Source: Tuctoria greenei
Taxonomy: Eukaryota; Streptophyta; Magnoliopsida; Poales; Poaceae
Direction of reading: 5' to 3'
Length of the DNA: 64,000 nucleotides
Assembly (NCBI GenBank): GCA_036927565.1
Contig: JAYESD010000002.1
Location: 145,087,167-145,151,166, forward strand
How positions within the stretch are numbered: the stretch's first letter is position 1; each line of letters starts with the position of its first letter. Below, piece by piece: positions 32,643 to 43,667 of this stretch. The notes under the pieces were generated by a model. It did not search any database and was not told where the DNA came from. It was given only the letters and a program-made list of their open reading frames with translations. Made by a program: the position numbers and the translations under genes.

Positions 32643-34313
32643 GCTTCAATAACAGATTTTTGTAAGATTTACAAAATTTGGCCATAGATATTCCTTAAAG
32701 GTCTTCTATAAAATTAATTTACAGAGGTATAACAAGCCTGTATCATATGAGTGCATACTTGTATCATGTAGTTCTATTCATAAGGGTTCCATGAAAATTT
32801 GTTTCATAATTTTCTCATCTTCGTAGTGGTCATAATGGATTTTTGAAGTTAGGCTTATTCATTGAAACATTTCATCGAGCACGTGATGTGCTTGTATTCA
32901 TCTTCGACCTTTAATCCTTCAAATCTACTTCTTGTTATGTATAATTCATGGCTGAGCTCAAGGGAGACTCAACTACATCTTTCAACCTTTAATCCTTCAA
33001 ATGTACTACAAATCTCAAGTGGTGGGGGGGGGGGGGGGGCTGGAGGCATATGCAAACTCAGTAAAAAGAAATTGAAAACAGAACAAATTTAAAACATGAT
33101 AGTGAAGAAGAAGTCTCTTCTAACAAGCTTGATCAACTAATGAATGTAGTATCGGCCCGTGCACGGTGGAAAATTTTGGCACCCTAGCGGCATCCATGGA
33201 AAATCGCCCAGGTTAGGTTTTCTATGGTGCCCGAGGGGTCTTTATATAGGCGTCGGTTTTCATAGGAGGTTTTTAATAAAACAACCTCCTGTGATAAAAA
33301 ATAATAAAGTTCAAGCGGTTTTTCAGGCATTTTTTAACTTCTTCACATGCGGTTGGAATAGAATAACCGCCTGAGAAGATTCTTATCTCAGGCAGGTATT
33401 ACGTATCAACCACCTGGGATTATTGCCCGAGCTTGTTCTTCAGTTTTCTTTTCCCTTGCTTCTTTTTTATTTAGATTCCAATATAAATACTCAATCATGT
33501 ATAGATTTTGCAAATTGAGTCCAAATTCAATGATTCATTCTTCTATATTTTTTAAAAATTATCATCTACCACCTGGACCAAATATTTTAAAATATGTATG
33601 GCTAACATTGTAATGTTTTGGTAAATATCAAAAATAAATTTATACTCACATATTATTCACATTTGTGTATCTCCTAAAAAAAGGGATCCTTCACTGAAAT
33701 TGGTTTGTATGAACATATTTGTATTATTTATACATGTATGAATTTTGTTAATTTTTTTAAAGCATTCCAACATGTCAAAATTCAAATTATCCATCAGTCT
33801 AACCAAATGCTCATATACATATGAGGCATTAATCAAATTTTGAGCACACATTGATTCAAAAAAAATTAAAAAAATCTGAAAAGATTCATAGAGGTTGGCA
33901 TGATGACTAAAATGGTCCATTGTAAAACTAAATGAAAAATCATTATATTGATCAAGATAGAAAAATGACAAATATCAATTGTTATGGGTTTTTTGTGTTT
34001 TGACCAATTTGAAAGGCTTTATGAAGTGAAATTTAATGGTAACCTTTAATACTCAATCATATTACAAGAAAGTGGAATTTGGGCTTTTAAAGGCCCCACA
34101 TTTAATGAAGAATATTAATTAAGATTACATAAAGATCTTTTCAGGCGGTTGGTACTGAATAACCGCTTGAGAAGAAGCTTATCTACGGCGGGTATTACTT
34201 ATCAATCGCCTGAGACAAATAAATCTTCTCAGGCAGGTGGTAATTACAACCCGCCTGAGATAATCATCTTCTGAGGCGGTTGGTACTTAATAACCGCCTG
34301 AGAAGATTGGTGT
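32643..34313. other. Divergent intergenic region of CACTA-1 with internal copies of subterminal-like motifs
   Basis: It lies between the TNP2 gene (leftwards) and the second gene (rightwards). Two clusters, 33240-33420 and 34135-34310, contain CAGGCGGTT and ATAACCGCCTGAGAAG motifs in both orientations, similar but not identical to the terminal arrays, which have CCTGTGAT instead of CCTGAGAAG. TATA-like sequences follow each cluster (33240s leftwards-neighbouring 'tttatatagg', 34314 rightwards). A 17-G run lies at 33022-33038. Otherwise AT-rich; the frame at 33657-33971 is not recognised. Confidence 0.6.
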
Positions 34314-34323
34314 CTATATATAG
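34314..34323 (+). promoter_or_regulatory. TATA box upstream of the CACTA-1 plus-strand gene
   Basis: CTATATATAG immediately after the internal motif cluster, followed about 30 bp on by a C-rich start-like region and a GC-rich leader. It could drive the gene beginning at 35823 through a spliced leader. Confidence 0.5.
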
Positions 34324-34747
34324 CCCTCAGCTGCGTTCAAAAAACCTAACCCGGACGAAATCACTTAGACGTCTTCAGGCTGCCAAATTTTTGTTTGCCG
34401 CCATGTCTTCGCCGCTCTTGCCGCCGAGCTTCACCGTTGTCGTCGTGCTTCACCCTCATCACTTCCTTCCAGGTATGTCGAGCTTTTCCCTCTCCGTCAC
34501 CGCCAAGCTTTGACCTTGCCGCCAGGTACGCTGCCGATTCCTTTTGTCCTCCGTCCCCGTGCCGCCTCCCTCCCCGCCCTCGCCACCGGCCGAGTGATGT
34601 CCTTGTCTCCGCCGGACCCTAGATTTTATTAATCAAAGTTTTTGAACCTTAGGTGCCTTGGTCAGTCGCCTCAAACCCTAGGTTCCTATCTAATTTTTAT
34701 TAATCAGTGGTTTTTCAGTGCCTTGGTCAGTGGCCTCAAACCCTAGC

Positions 34748-34889
34748 TCTATCTACTTATTGTTCCAAACATTATCAGTGGTTGATTTCCTTATAGAAGC
34801 ATTATCAGTAGTTTATGGTCTATCTACTTATTGTTCCAAACATTATCAGTGGTCGATTTCCTTATAGAAGCATTATCAGTGGTTTATGC
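34748..34889. repeat. Two tandem copies of a 71-bp unit
   Basis: 'tctatctacttattgttcc' starts at 34748 and 34819, with nearly identical continuations. Around it, the phrase 'ccttggtcagt-gcctcaaaccctag' recurs at about 34650, 34718, 35650 and 35690, on both sides of the LINE piece. Confidence 0.85.
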
Positions 34890-34912
34890 TCCTAGTATAT
34901 AATTATGTATGT

Positions 34913-35640
34913 AAGGCCTCAAGTGTTAGAATCAATAATGAGATTGGTCCTTACATTAAAAGCTTTAAGGGGTTAGACAAGGTGATCATTTGTCACCTCT
35001 TTTATTTAACATTGTTGTTGATTGTCTTGCTAGGATGATATATAAGGCCCAGAAAAATAGGTTGTTTTCAGGTTTAGTTGATGATCTAGTGCATAATAGT
35101 GTGGAAGTTTTACAATATGCAGATGATACAATTGTATGTATCACAAATGATTTAATGGGGGCTAGAAATCTGAAACTACTTCTGGCTTTGTATGAAAATT
35201 AAAGCTATTAGGTCTTAAAATAAACTTTGAAAAAGTGAAGTTTACAATATTTAGCCAAAAATATAGTTGACATTTTTTATTGTAAAGTGTGTAGTTTGCC
35301 TATTAGTTACTTAGGTGTTCGAGTGTCCGCCGGTAGGCTCTATGTAAAATACTAGAATAAATTAGAAGAAAAGGTGACTAAGAGATTGGCTGGTTGGAAA
35401 TAGTCAAACTTGTCCATGGCAGGGATGGTTGTCTTGATAAATGCCGATCTCTTTAGTATTCCAATTTATCATATGTCAATGTTTCTTTTGCAAAAAACTA
35501 CTGCGGAAAAGGTGGATGTACTTAGAAGATGGTTTTTATGGCAAGGAGGTCAGATGAAAAAGAAATACCATCTAGTAAAATGGGAAAATATTTTTAAAAA
35601 TAAGAGTAAAGGTGGGTTGAATATAAAGGTACGAACTTGG
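34913..35640 (+). pseudogene. LINE (L1-type) reverse-transcriptase fragment
   Basis: Plus-strand reading gives LRQGDHLSPLLFNIVVDCLA, then LQYADDTIVCI, with the YADD catalytic pair of non-LTR reverse transcriptases, and after frame breaks LPISYLGV, KRLAGW and RRWFLWQGG with WENI, the usual order of plant L1 RT and the following region. Endonuclease, RNase H and poly(A) are absent. Stops at 35200, 35356 and 35402 and frameshifts show decay. It lies in what would be the 5' leader of the plus-strand CACTA-1 gene. No target duplication was found. Confidence 0.85.
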
Positions 35641-35822
35641 TGAATCACCTTGGTAAGTCATCTTAAACCCTAGAGTGGAATTTGGTCAATCACCATGGTC
35701 GGTCGCCTTAAACCCTAGAATGCCTTATCAAACCCAAGAATGTTTCCATCTTTTTCTTCATGCAACACTTCATGTAGAGTTAATATGCCATTCATTATAT
35801 TTTTCGTCTTATTAGTTCTAGC

Positions 35823-37578
35823 ATGGAATGCCCTAAGAAGACTATTGACGGTAGTAACAATAAAGAAGGCAATATGGAGTTTAGTGACTCCAGCAGTTCA
35901 GGCTCCTTTCACAGTCTATCGAATCCTTTTCTGAATGTAAAAATTAAAAAGAATTCAGAGGATCTTGACCCGGCATATGATCCTACAGACAAGGTATGGA
36001 TCATGAATCTTAACTTCAACAATTCAAGTTAATGTTGGTTGTCAAGTATACAAAGTCTTATAATTCTTTTCTACATAGATTAATTGTGAAGACAACAAGG
36101 TGACTTTGGCTCCTAAAACTGCAGAAGGTTCTCCAATGGATGAATCCTCAGGTTCACTGAAGCGGAAACGAGGGCAACGAGGTCCCGAGAAGGGTCCATT
36201 GGACCGCATCATGTACATAACAAGGGTCGATCCAGGTCGGCTTCCCCAAGAACCACTAAATTCATTTACCAAGTACCGAAATGCATGCGGTTTTCTTGTT
36301 AGAGAGCTCGTGCCAATAACAACCGAGAATCAGAGAAAATTACCTGAGGAGACCAAGAATGAGTTGTGGGAAAGGATAAAGAAACAATTCAAGTTCCCAA
36401 AAGGCACGAAAGAAGTTGTAAAGAAAGCAACATTGGTCTATTGCGGCAATAAGTTTCGTGAATGGAAGAGTGAAATGAAAGCTTATGTTAAGGCCGATAA
36501 GGTCCCTAGCCCAAGGAAGATGGGAAAAATCACACAAGCTTAGTGGCAAGAATTTGTTCGTCAAAAGATCACACCTAATGCTAAAGCCCTAAGTGCAACT
36601 AGGTTAGAGCTTGCCAAAAAGAACAAATACCATCATCGCTTCGGGTCTGCCAGATATGCCCCCAAAGTACAAAAATGGAATAAGATATTAGACGAATTTA
36701 CCAGTAAGGGCAATCCTCACCCGTTAGAAGGCTGCGATGAGAGAACTTAGCAGTGGGTCTTTGCTCGGTCAGGTTTGACCAGCGAGGGCAAACATTAAAA
36801 GCCTGACTCTGTGAATGAAGTAGAGGAAAAAATAAAAGAAGTAATTGAAAAGCAACAGAAGGGTCCCTTCAAGCCAAAGAGGGAGAATGACCAACTTACC
36901 GCTATCCTAGGAAACCCTGAACACAGTGGAGGGGTTCGAGCAACCTCTTCTCAAATGTCTTGGCTAGATGGTTTCCCGAAAGATATAGAGACATATAGAA
37001 GACGTGAGATGTTCAAGAAAAAACTTGATGAAACGATTGCTTAAAAGGTCAAGGAAAATGTGCAAGAAATAATGGAACAACTTAGACAATCAGGACAATT
37101 AGTGGCATCGAGTGCAGCGATGGTTCCATTGCTAAAGGAGCAATTGGTATCTCCAACTACCTACCCTAGCAGCGTAGGTTCTGTGCCAGGCTCAGGGGCA
37201 ACCCATAAGTTCACTGTCAATGATATTGCTAAGGACAGATCTTGTCGTCTTCTTGTCCCGATCGGCACGGCAGGGAACAAAACCAAACAGGTTGCCACTA
37301 CTATGGCAAAGCTTGATCGTGACTTCAATGGCAATCCACATCCGTTGTATTATGTGCAAGTTATTCATATCATTGATAATGATGATGAATATTATGAAAT
37401 AGACCACATCACACATGAGGGGATCATGACTCTGGGGCAGGTTGTCAACCAATTAATCATTTGGCACCAACGCGATATCGTGTTGGAAGATGAGCTGATT
37501 TCTAGCCCCGTCGCATCTCAAAATACTGCAACCCCGTCTTCTAAGGTGAAAGTCCAGGAATATCCACTCCCAGTCTAG
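35823..37578 (+). pseudogene. Transposase_24/DUF8039-like protein gene of CACTA-1
   Basis: The second protein of En/Spm elements, thought to bind subterminal repeats. Exon 1 is 35823-35993 (MECPKKTIDGSNN). An intron with consensus GT (35994) and AG (36077-36078) keeps the frame into exon 2 (INCEDNKVTLAPKT). Exon 2 holds a basic stretch KRKRGQRGPEKGPLDR, the Transposase_24 type region (WERIKKQFKFP, CGNKFREWKSEMK), then, after TAG at 36541-36543, FGSARYAPKVQKW and further stops at about 36748 and 36796. It continues to MSWLDGFPKDIETYRRREMF, a Gln-rich helix, and a DUF8039-like domain at about 37225-37490 (CRLLVPIG, TMAKLDRDFNGNPHPLYYVQ, GIMTLGQVVNQLIIWHQRDI). It is divergently oriented relative to TNP2. 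Confidence 0.8.
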
Positions 37579-39551
37579 GAAGATCCAATCCTCCTATATG
37601 TTTTAGCAAGGATGATAGTAACCTTGCTAGTAAAGATAACCAAGAGCAACAAGTTGGACAACAGCTTCAAGCAGTACTAGAGCAAGCTAATGCTAGTAAA
37701 GAGCGACCAGTTGAGCAACAACTTGAAGTAGTACTAGAGCCAGCTGCTGGGAGTAAAGAGCAATCAGATGAACAACAGGTTCAACAACAAGCCAGTGTCC
37801 AACTTCCGATGACTACTCCTCGATCATCAGTGCCGATCAAAGTTAGCTCTACAAAATTAAGAAACGTTCATCATTAGTGTTAAAGTATTTGTAAAATATG
37901 AAGGAAAATATTAGAAAATTGAGTGCATCTCGTTCTTCTCATGAGCCAGCATTAGACGATATCGAGGAGTGGGACGAAGACGGTGTCATGTATAATCGGC
38001 AGACGGCTTTAGTTAAACCAGGAGTTCCAATATACAAGCTTCAGGATATTCCTCCTGAATATGAGAATGGGAACTCGTTCATGACATCCGTACAACTTAG
38101 CAAACAACCTGTCCCGCTCAAAAGAATGCACGAGTGGTATATCACTGCCAACACAAAATATGATCTTTCTTGCGTCATATGTCGTGTTCCAAAAGATGCA
38201 TTCTGGAGCAATGGATCAGATAAACGAGTCATTTTATTTGACGTGTTGCATACCCTTTCTATCGGGGCATGCTCGAAATCAACCTACTACTCCTCTGGTG
38301 CTTGTAAGTGCCTCTAATATTTTGCATTTGCTTTTCTTACTACACGCATACACATTTCATGAGATTGTAACAATTATGGACTTCTTCAATAGAATGCAAT
38401 ACATGGATAATGAAAAGATGAAACACAAGACAAGTATCCTTGACCCTACACGGATTGCAAAGATGCTATTCGACGTTAAGGCGGATCGAGACTCAGCACA
38501 GTACAAGCACATGAAAAAAAAAAGAATTTGAAAAATCAATCACAAAACAAAAGAAGGATAGAAGGACAGAAGTTGCATCTTACATAGGACATGCAATGTT
38601 TAACTTTGTCAGAGACAGCGAGGACCTTGTAAAGGCTCCGTACGACTTCGAGTAAGTTCGACACATGACATTGAATTAGCAATTATTGCTAATTTTTAAC
38701 ACGTGTGTTTGTACATGTGCAGTAAACACTACATAATGATCTTCATCAAGCCAACACAGGGTTTGGCAACAGTCTTGGACTCAGCCGATTACACACCAGA
38801 TTATTACAAAGATTTCCTTTCCATTCTGAAACTGCACGTTTATTCAATACTTTTAATTTACACACATTTAAAATGTGTTGACATGTCTCATATGACATTT
38901 CTTGTATTACAGTGCTTGGCGGTTTTACGCGAAATGGCTTGGCGGTTAGAGACCTCCTAATACGAATGCATTGGACATTAAAACATATTATCCTTGTCCA
39001 AAGCAGCTTGCTGGGAGTGTCTTATGCGGGTATTATGTATGCGAGCATCTTCGGACCGCCAGCGAACATCGAGTGAATCGTGAGGATGTAAGTTGTCCTT
39101 AATGTCGATATCTTATTTTCTTACTTTTGAGTTTCATTTTCATTGTAACTAGCGTATTTGAATACTTATGTTCTCTACTGTTCAATATTACCAGGCACAT
39201 TATTTTCACATTTTGATTCCAACTTCAAAATTCAATTGCTCATAGTACAACTTCTACAAAAATACCAAATAAATTCCTGTATACTCTCACTTTCATCTAT
39301 ACTTTGAGTTCGTTCAAACCAACACATTCTAAACTTCCTTATTTGTTTCATTGAAGCACACGAAGAATGTGAATGAATAATGGCTGGTTTGTAGAATTAT
39401 GCCTAGTGGAGGAGCCGACAAGATTGCTGGTGAACTGTGTCAATTCATGCGTCGAGAAATTTTGCACAAAGGAGGGGAGTTCTTTGATGAGAATGGTGTA
39501 ATAGCTGATGTGCCAGAACTTTGCGACTATGATAATAGAAACAGTTTTTAG
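37579..39551 (+). pseudogene. Gln/Glu-rich linker and Ulp1-like cysteine peptidase domain of CACTA-1
   Basis: It probably continues the gene at 35823. A repetitive Gln/Glu-rich linker (37620-37800) is followed by MHEWYITANTKYDLSCVIC. A C48/Ulp1-like domain comes next: KHYIMIFIKPTQG with VLDSADYTPDYYKDFLSIL (after an intron 38652-38722 with good GT-AG borders), then RFYAR and AVRDL. The active-site block at about 38998-39050 reads CPKQLAGSVLCGYYVCEHLR, so the catalytic Gln and Cys are visible. The terminal REILHKGGEFFDENG ends at TAG 39549-39551. In related peptidases the HW-x dyad supplies His; here KHYIM keeps a His at the right place. Frameshifts, for example near 38930, make the gene inactive. 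Fusion or pairing of Ulp1-like domains with transposon genes is known in plants. Confidence 0.75.
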
Positions 39552-39734
39552 TGAAACTTGTAAACTATGAGATGACTTGTATGTGTAACTTGCACATATG
39601 TATATTGTTTTAGTGAAATTGGCTTTTGTGAGATGACTTCTGTGATTATATTGTTTAATTCAGTGATTATATTGTTGACTTCTATGATTATATTGAATTG
39701 ACCTGGAAATTAGAAATAACAGAAGGTAGTACTG

Positions 39735-40172
39735 GATAGGGTATAGCTTATCACAGGCGGTTATTTACCTACGGCTAGACCTGTCTGTGAAGTAACATTA
39801 TCACAGGTGGCTAGATATAGTTAAAGAATCATCTGCGATAACCTCATTATCACAGACGGTTATTGTTATGGTATAAACCGGATGCACTAAACTGTCTCCA
39901 TAGGCGTCTTTTCATAGGTAAAGATCCGCCTGTGACAACACCATTATCACAGGCGGTTATATATGCTGCACGACCCGCCTGTGATAATATGTCTTCATAG
40001 GCGGCTAGTCGTAAGTAAAGAACCGCATGTGATAATACCATTATCATAGGCGGTTTCACTTCTCCGCCTGTGAAATTTTAGATTATCACAAACTCTCTGT
40101 TTCACGCGGTTTTAGAAACCGCGTGTGATAACACGTTTGGAGCCGCCTGAGATGAGGCTTATTGTAGCAGTG
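39735..40172. repeat. Right subterminal repeats of CACTA-1
   Basis: Twelve or more copies of CACAGGCGGTTAT / AACCGCCTGTGATA-type motifs in both orientations, ending in the right terminal inverted repeat. Same motif as at 21183-21540. Confidence 0.88.
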
Positions 40173-41690
40173 CTAGTACTCCTCGTGATCCTCAGGGTAC
40201 ACGCAAGTGTCTCCTGTAGCTCTTGGTGGGGGAAATGCAAGGGTGAATATGTGTTGTACTCAACAAGTGTGAGAATATATGACATGTAGCCAGACAAAAG
40301 GATGGAACAAAATGGCTAATTGCAGAAAATTACATTTCATAAACATGTAAAAGCAGCCTATCATGTCTTTGTGATATTAAAACCCATCATAACCCAAGTA
40401 ATTATCGTAACATGTACCCAACATCCTCATTTACCATCATAATTCATTGATAACCAGCCAGTAATTAATATCATCACATATGCCAATTTCATCTCCTCTC
40501 ATAACCAACCATACTCATTTGACAAAATCAAACCATTCCCCAAAATCCCAAGTCCAATCCTAATCATGTAGGTCATCTAGGGTAGCCCTACTCGACTCCC
40601 ATTACTCGTGCCATCCAATGGTCCATACAATACAAACAGCACACCTAATTATTCAGTTACGCCGCACCCATACTTGGCCTTGTGGTGGCACTACCGTCGT
40701 GGCAAATTCTCGCATGAACCGGTCCTTAGATCAAAGGTAAGAAAAACCACCGTACCATCCAACCCATTCCACAAAATGCTGCTGGCTTAGATCACCTAAG
40801 TTCCATGTTGCCAATTTAATCATCATCTTATTACCATCCCAAATTCTCATAATTAATGTTGTCAAGCATAATATTTAAGTTACCCATAACCCGTGTAGCA
40901 ATGCGATGGAAGAGAGAAAAATATCCATACCCGACACATCATGTATATCGCGGCGACAAGTGCTCGCATACAACGCTAGTAAACTCCTACGTATGGGTTT
41001 CCCATCATATTGACACGAGCGTACAATTTTGCAAAAAAACATTTTATAAAAATTGGATCAATATGGTCAAGGACACTTGCCATGCTCCGATGGGTTGGGT
41101 TGCTCAAGAGCTTCGAAGTCTTGATTCTGGAAATCCTCATATACGGCATCTTGAGCACGTCCCTCTACTCGCGATCATACACATACAAGAAAACATATAC
41201 GAATCAACACAATGCACACATATTAATTAATATGCAATGACATGAATGCATGCAAGGTTCGATAATTATTTATCTACGGTTGTTTATTAATTACATGCAA
41301 CTACTTCATATGTGTTCATGCGAGTTTACGGGGTTTTAGCGATAATTAGGGTTGCTGAAATAAAACAGATGTAGATGCAATTACGATTTAATTCTGGGTA
41401 TTAGATCTATTACGTCGCTAAAATTCATCTCGAAAAACATATCCTACCGTAGGTGCAGCAGCGTCGAAGGTCGCGCGACGGAGGCATAGCATAGATGAAA
41501 AAGATGGTTCAGCGATGCTCCGGTGGCACAAAGACGACGGCGCGACGATCTCCAGCGGACGACAGCTCCGTCCTTCTCTTCCTCTTCTTTTTTCTTCCCT
41601 GGCGGCTAGTGTTTTTCCTCTCCTCCTTTTTTTCTGGCGGCTGCTGAAACTTGTGATTGCTTCTGTTGAAAACTCGGGGGCCTGCGGCAA

Positions 41691-41698
41691 CTTATATA
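41691..41698 (-). promoter_or_regulatory. TATA box of element A 5' LTR
   Basis: TATATAAG on the minus strand, same place as in the 3' LTR copy at 3619-3626. Confidence 0.6.
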
Positions 41699-41986
41699 GT
41701 CGACGATGCACAGGAGAGTCCCGCTGCCGCACAGAACATGGAGCCTCCAACTGGCTCGGCCTCGGCCCATAGCGCGGGCGCGTGGACGCGCGAAGACCCT
41801 GCTTGGCCGGTTCGGGCGCACGTGGGCGCCGGCTCAGGCACACCTGGAGCGAGTCCCGCTCGGACGGCTGCCCTTGCCCGGAACCATCCGGGTGCGGGAG
41901 GAAAGCTTCCCTTGGAAACTTCCGGAAGGTTCCAAAAATTCTTTTTTTCCTTCCTTTATAAATTTTTTATACATTTGTTTTATATT

Positions 41987-42090
<104 letters not shown>

Positions 42091-42256
42091 CATTTGTTTA
42101 TATTAATTTTTCTATTATCTATCTTTTATTCTCATTCACTTTTCTTATTACCAACACATATTTTTATATATGTTTTATCTTATTTTTTCTTCTCTTTTGT
42201 TCTGCATGAGAATGTTATGCAATGCATGATGCTAAAAATTAGGGTGTTACATTAGA

Positions 42257-42375
42257 AGATTAGCACACACGTTCCTTGGACTCGATACCCTTGGGAATAC
42301 TGTTAAAGGGAAAGTGCTACAGCAGTTTCTCCGTATGCTTGCGGATTTTCATTTGCGATGTACCAGCCGTCAACA
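42257..42375 (+). repeat. 3' LTR of element B, right portion
   Basis: Continues the LTR after the TTAGA duplication and ends CCGTCAACA, the mirror of the LTR start at 444. The next five bases (GTCCC) should be the right target duplication of element B; its partner lies outside the window. Confidence 0.75.
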
Positions 42376-42631
42376 GTCCCTGCCTCCTTGTGTCACTTGA
42401 TTTTCCCCGCATCGGTGGCAGAACTGGGCCGGAGGATGGTCTGGATGTAGTGTGTCCGGGTCATCCTTATGAATTTAGATATCTACACCCCGGGTGCTTT
42501 TGTAATGATGAAATGAAGTACTTCTATTTGTTTCTCCTTTCTGAATGTACTGCACTATCCCGAACTCATAGCACTCGCTTCCTTTTCCTACGATCCTCTC
42601 GATTTCCGTGTCGTGTCAATTTTGTATGTGT
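42376..42631. other. Short unassigned stretch between elements B and C2
   Basis: About 250 bp with no repeat or gene recognised. It is either true flanking DNA into which element B inserted, or a piece of another worn element. Confidence 0.4.
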
Positions 42632-43658
42632 TGGTATTTCTTAACACCATAGATCATCCCTAGTAAGAGATGAGGTCCGTAAGCGCATGAAAGATACTGT
42701 TGTAGCATTTCACCCATGAGTATTCTCAAGGGTATCGTGTACACACTACTCTTATGATCAAGGTATGGGATACTAATCAGTTATCATGACAAGAGTAAGT
42801 TGATAATATGGGTAGTGTGACACACACCTAAACAATCTATTGTAAAAGGGTAAATAGGTCCTAGTGAAGATTAGAATAAGAGTTGGGAGTTGCTCCTACA
42901 ATGCTTCTAGTATACATATACATAGCCTAAGTTAAGTACTATTGAGCATGTCAACAGTGAATCATTACGCTAAGTCATTCAACACATCGGGCATAGGTTT
43001 ACCCCTAACAATACTAGAATGACTTCCGCCAAGAGCTTGTGGCATAGCCGAACGTGGAGGATTACAAAGGACAGGTAGGGCTATCACCACCTATTGCCTA
43101 CCTCTTCAATTCGCGGGTGTACGAGACACTCAACATTACTTAACTATCCTAGTACCATGCTAGCATACTAAGGAAATACCTTAGGAGCCGCAACACAGGC
43201 CATCCTAAAGCAATGAACTAAATCATCGTTAAAACCCATGTTGATACATTATTCATATTAACATGATCATATCATAACTACATAGACTATAGTAGGGGTT
43301 CACAATGTTTATTATGATAATATATTAACATTAAGGCATGATCATAAAGACTATTCCTACCACATACATGGAATTCAAAATCAAACAAGAAACACTTCAT
43401 CCAAGCATATGTATAATGGAAGACTAAAGATAATATCTTTATTATGCATAAAGTCATAAATACAAGAAGGAATACATGAGCCATACCTTTATCAATTTGG
43501 TATTGGGAGTGAGAGACTCCATTTACTCCTTTCCCAATTTGGACTTGGGACTAGAGACTCTCCTCTCTACAGCCTAACTCCTCTAAGGACTAAGAAAAGT
43601 AGTGTATACAATAGGATGATGCTCAAGTGGTGTGTGTTGAATTGAGGGGTAGGGGGTC

Positions 43659-43667
43659 CTATTTATA
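43659..43667 (-). promoter_or_regulatory. TATA box of element C2 LTR
   Basis: TATAAATAG on the minus strand, aligned with those of both element C LTRs. Confidence 0.5.

Larger units (their letters stand above)
21183..40172 (-). mobile_element. CACTA-1: 19-kb En/Spm-type DNA transposon with captured gene hairpin
   Basis: Starts CACTACTTCAAAAAG at 21183. Its right end at 40172 reads CACTGCTACAATAAG on the minus strand (12 of 15 positions agree), and it is flanked by the 3-bp duplication CTA. The flanks join precisely into the intact LTR sequence seen at 1828-1832. Both ends have arrays of subterminal motifs (CACAGGCGGTT and AACCGCCTGTGA). Internal content: hairpin of SNF2 gene fragments (21541-23075), TNP2 transposase on the minus strand (23218-32642), divergent Transposase_24/Ulp1 gene on the plus strand (35823-39551), nested CACTA-2, a MITE and a LINE piece. 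Both genes carry stops and frameshifts, so it is no longer autonomous. Confidence 0.93.

Noticed and set aside
42376..42631. Possible host gene exon between elements B and C2
   Set aside because: Too short, no splice sites or recognised protein; left as unassigned flank.
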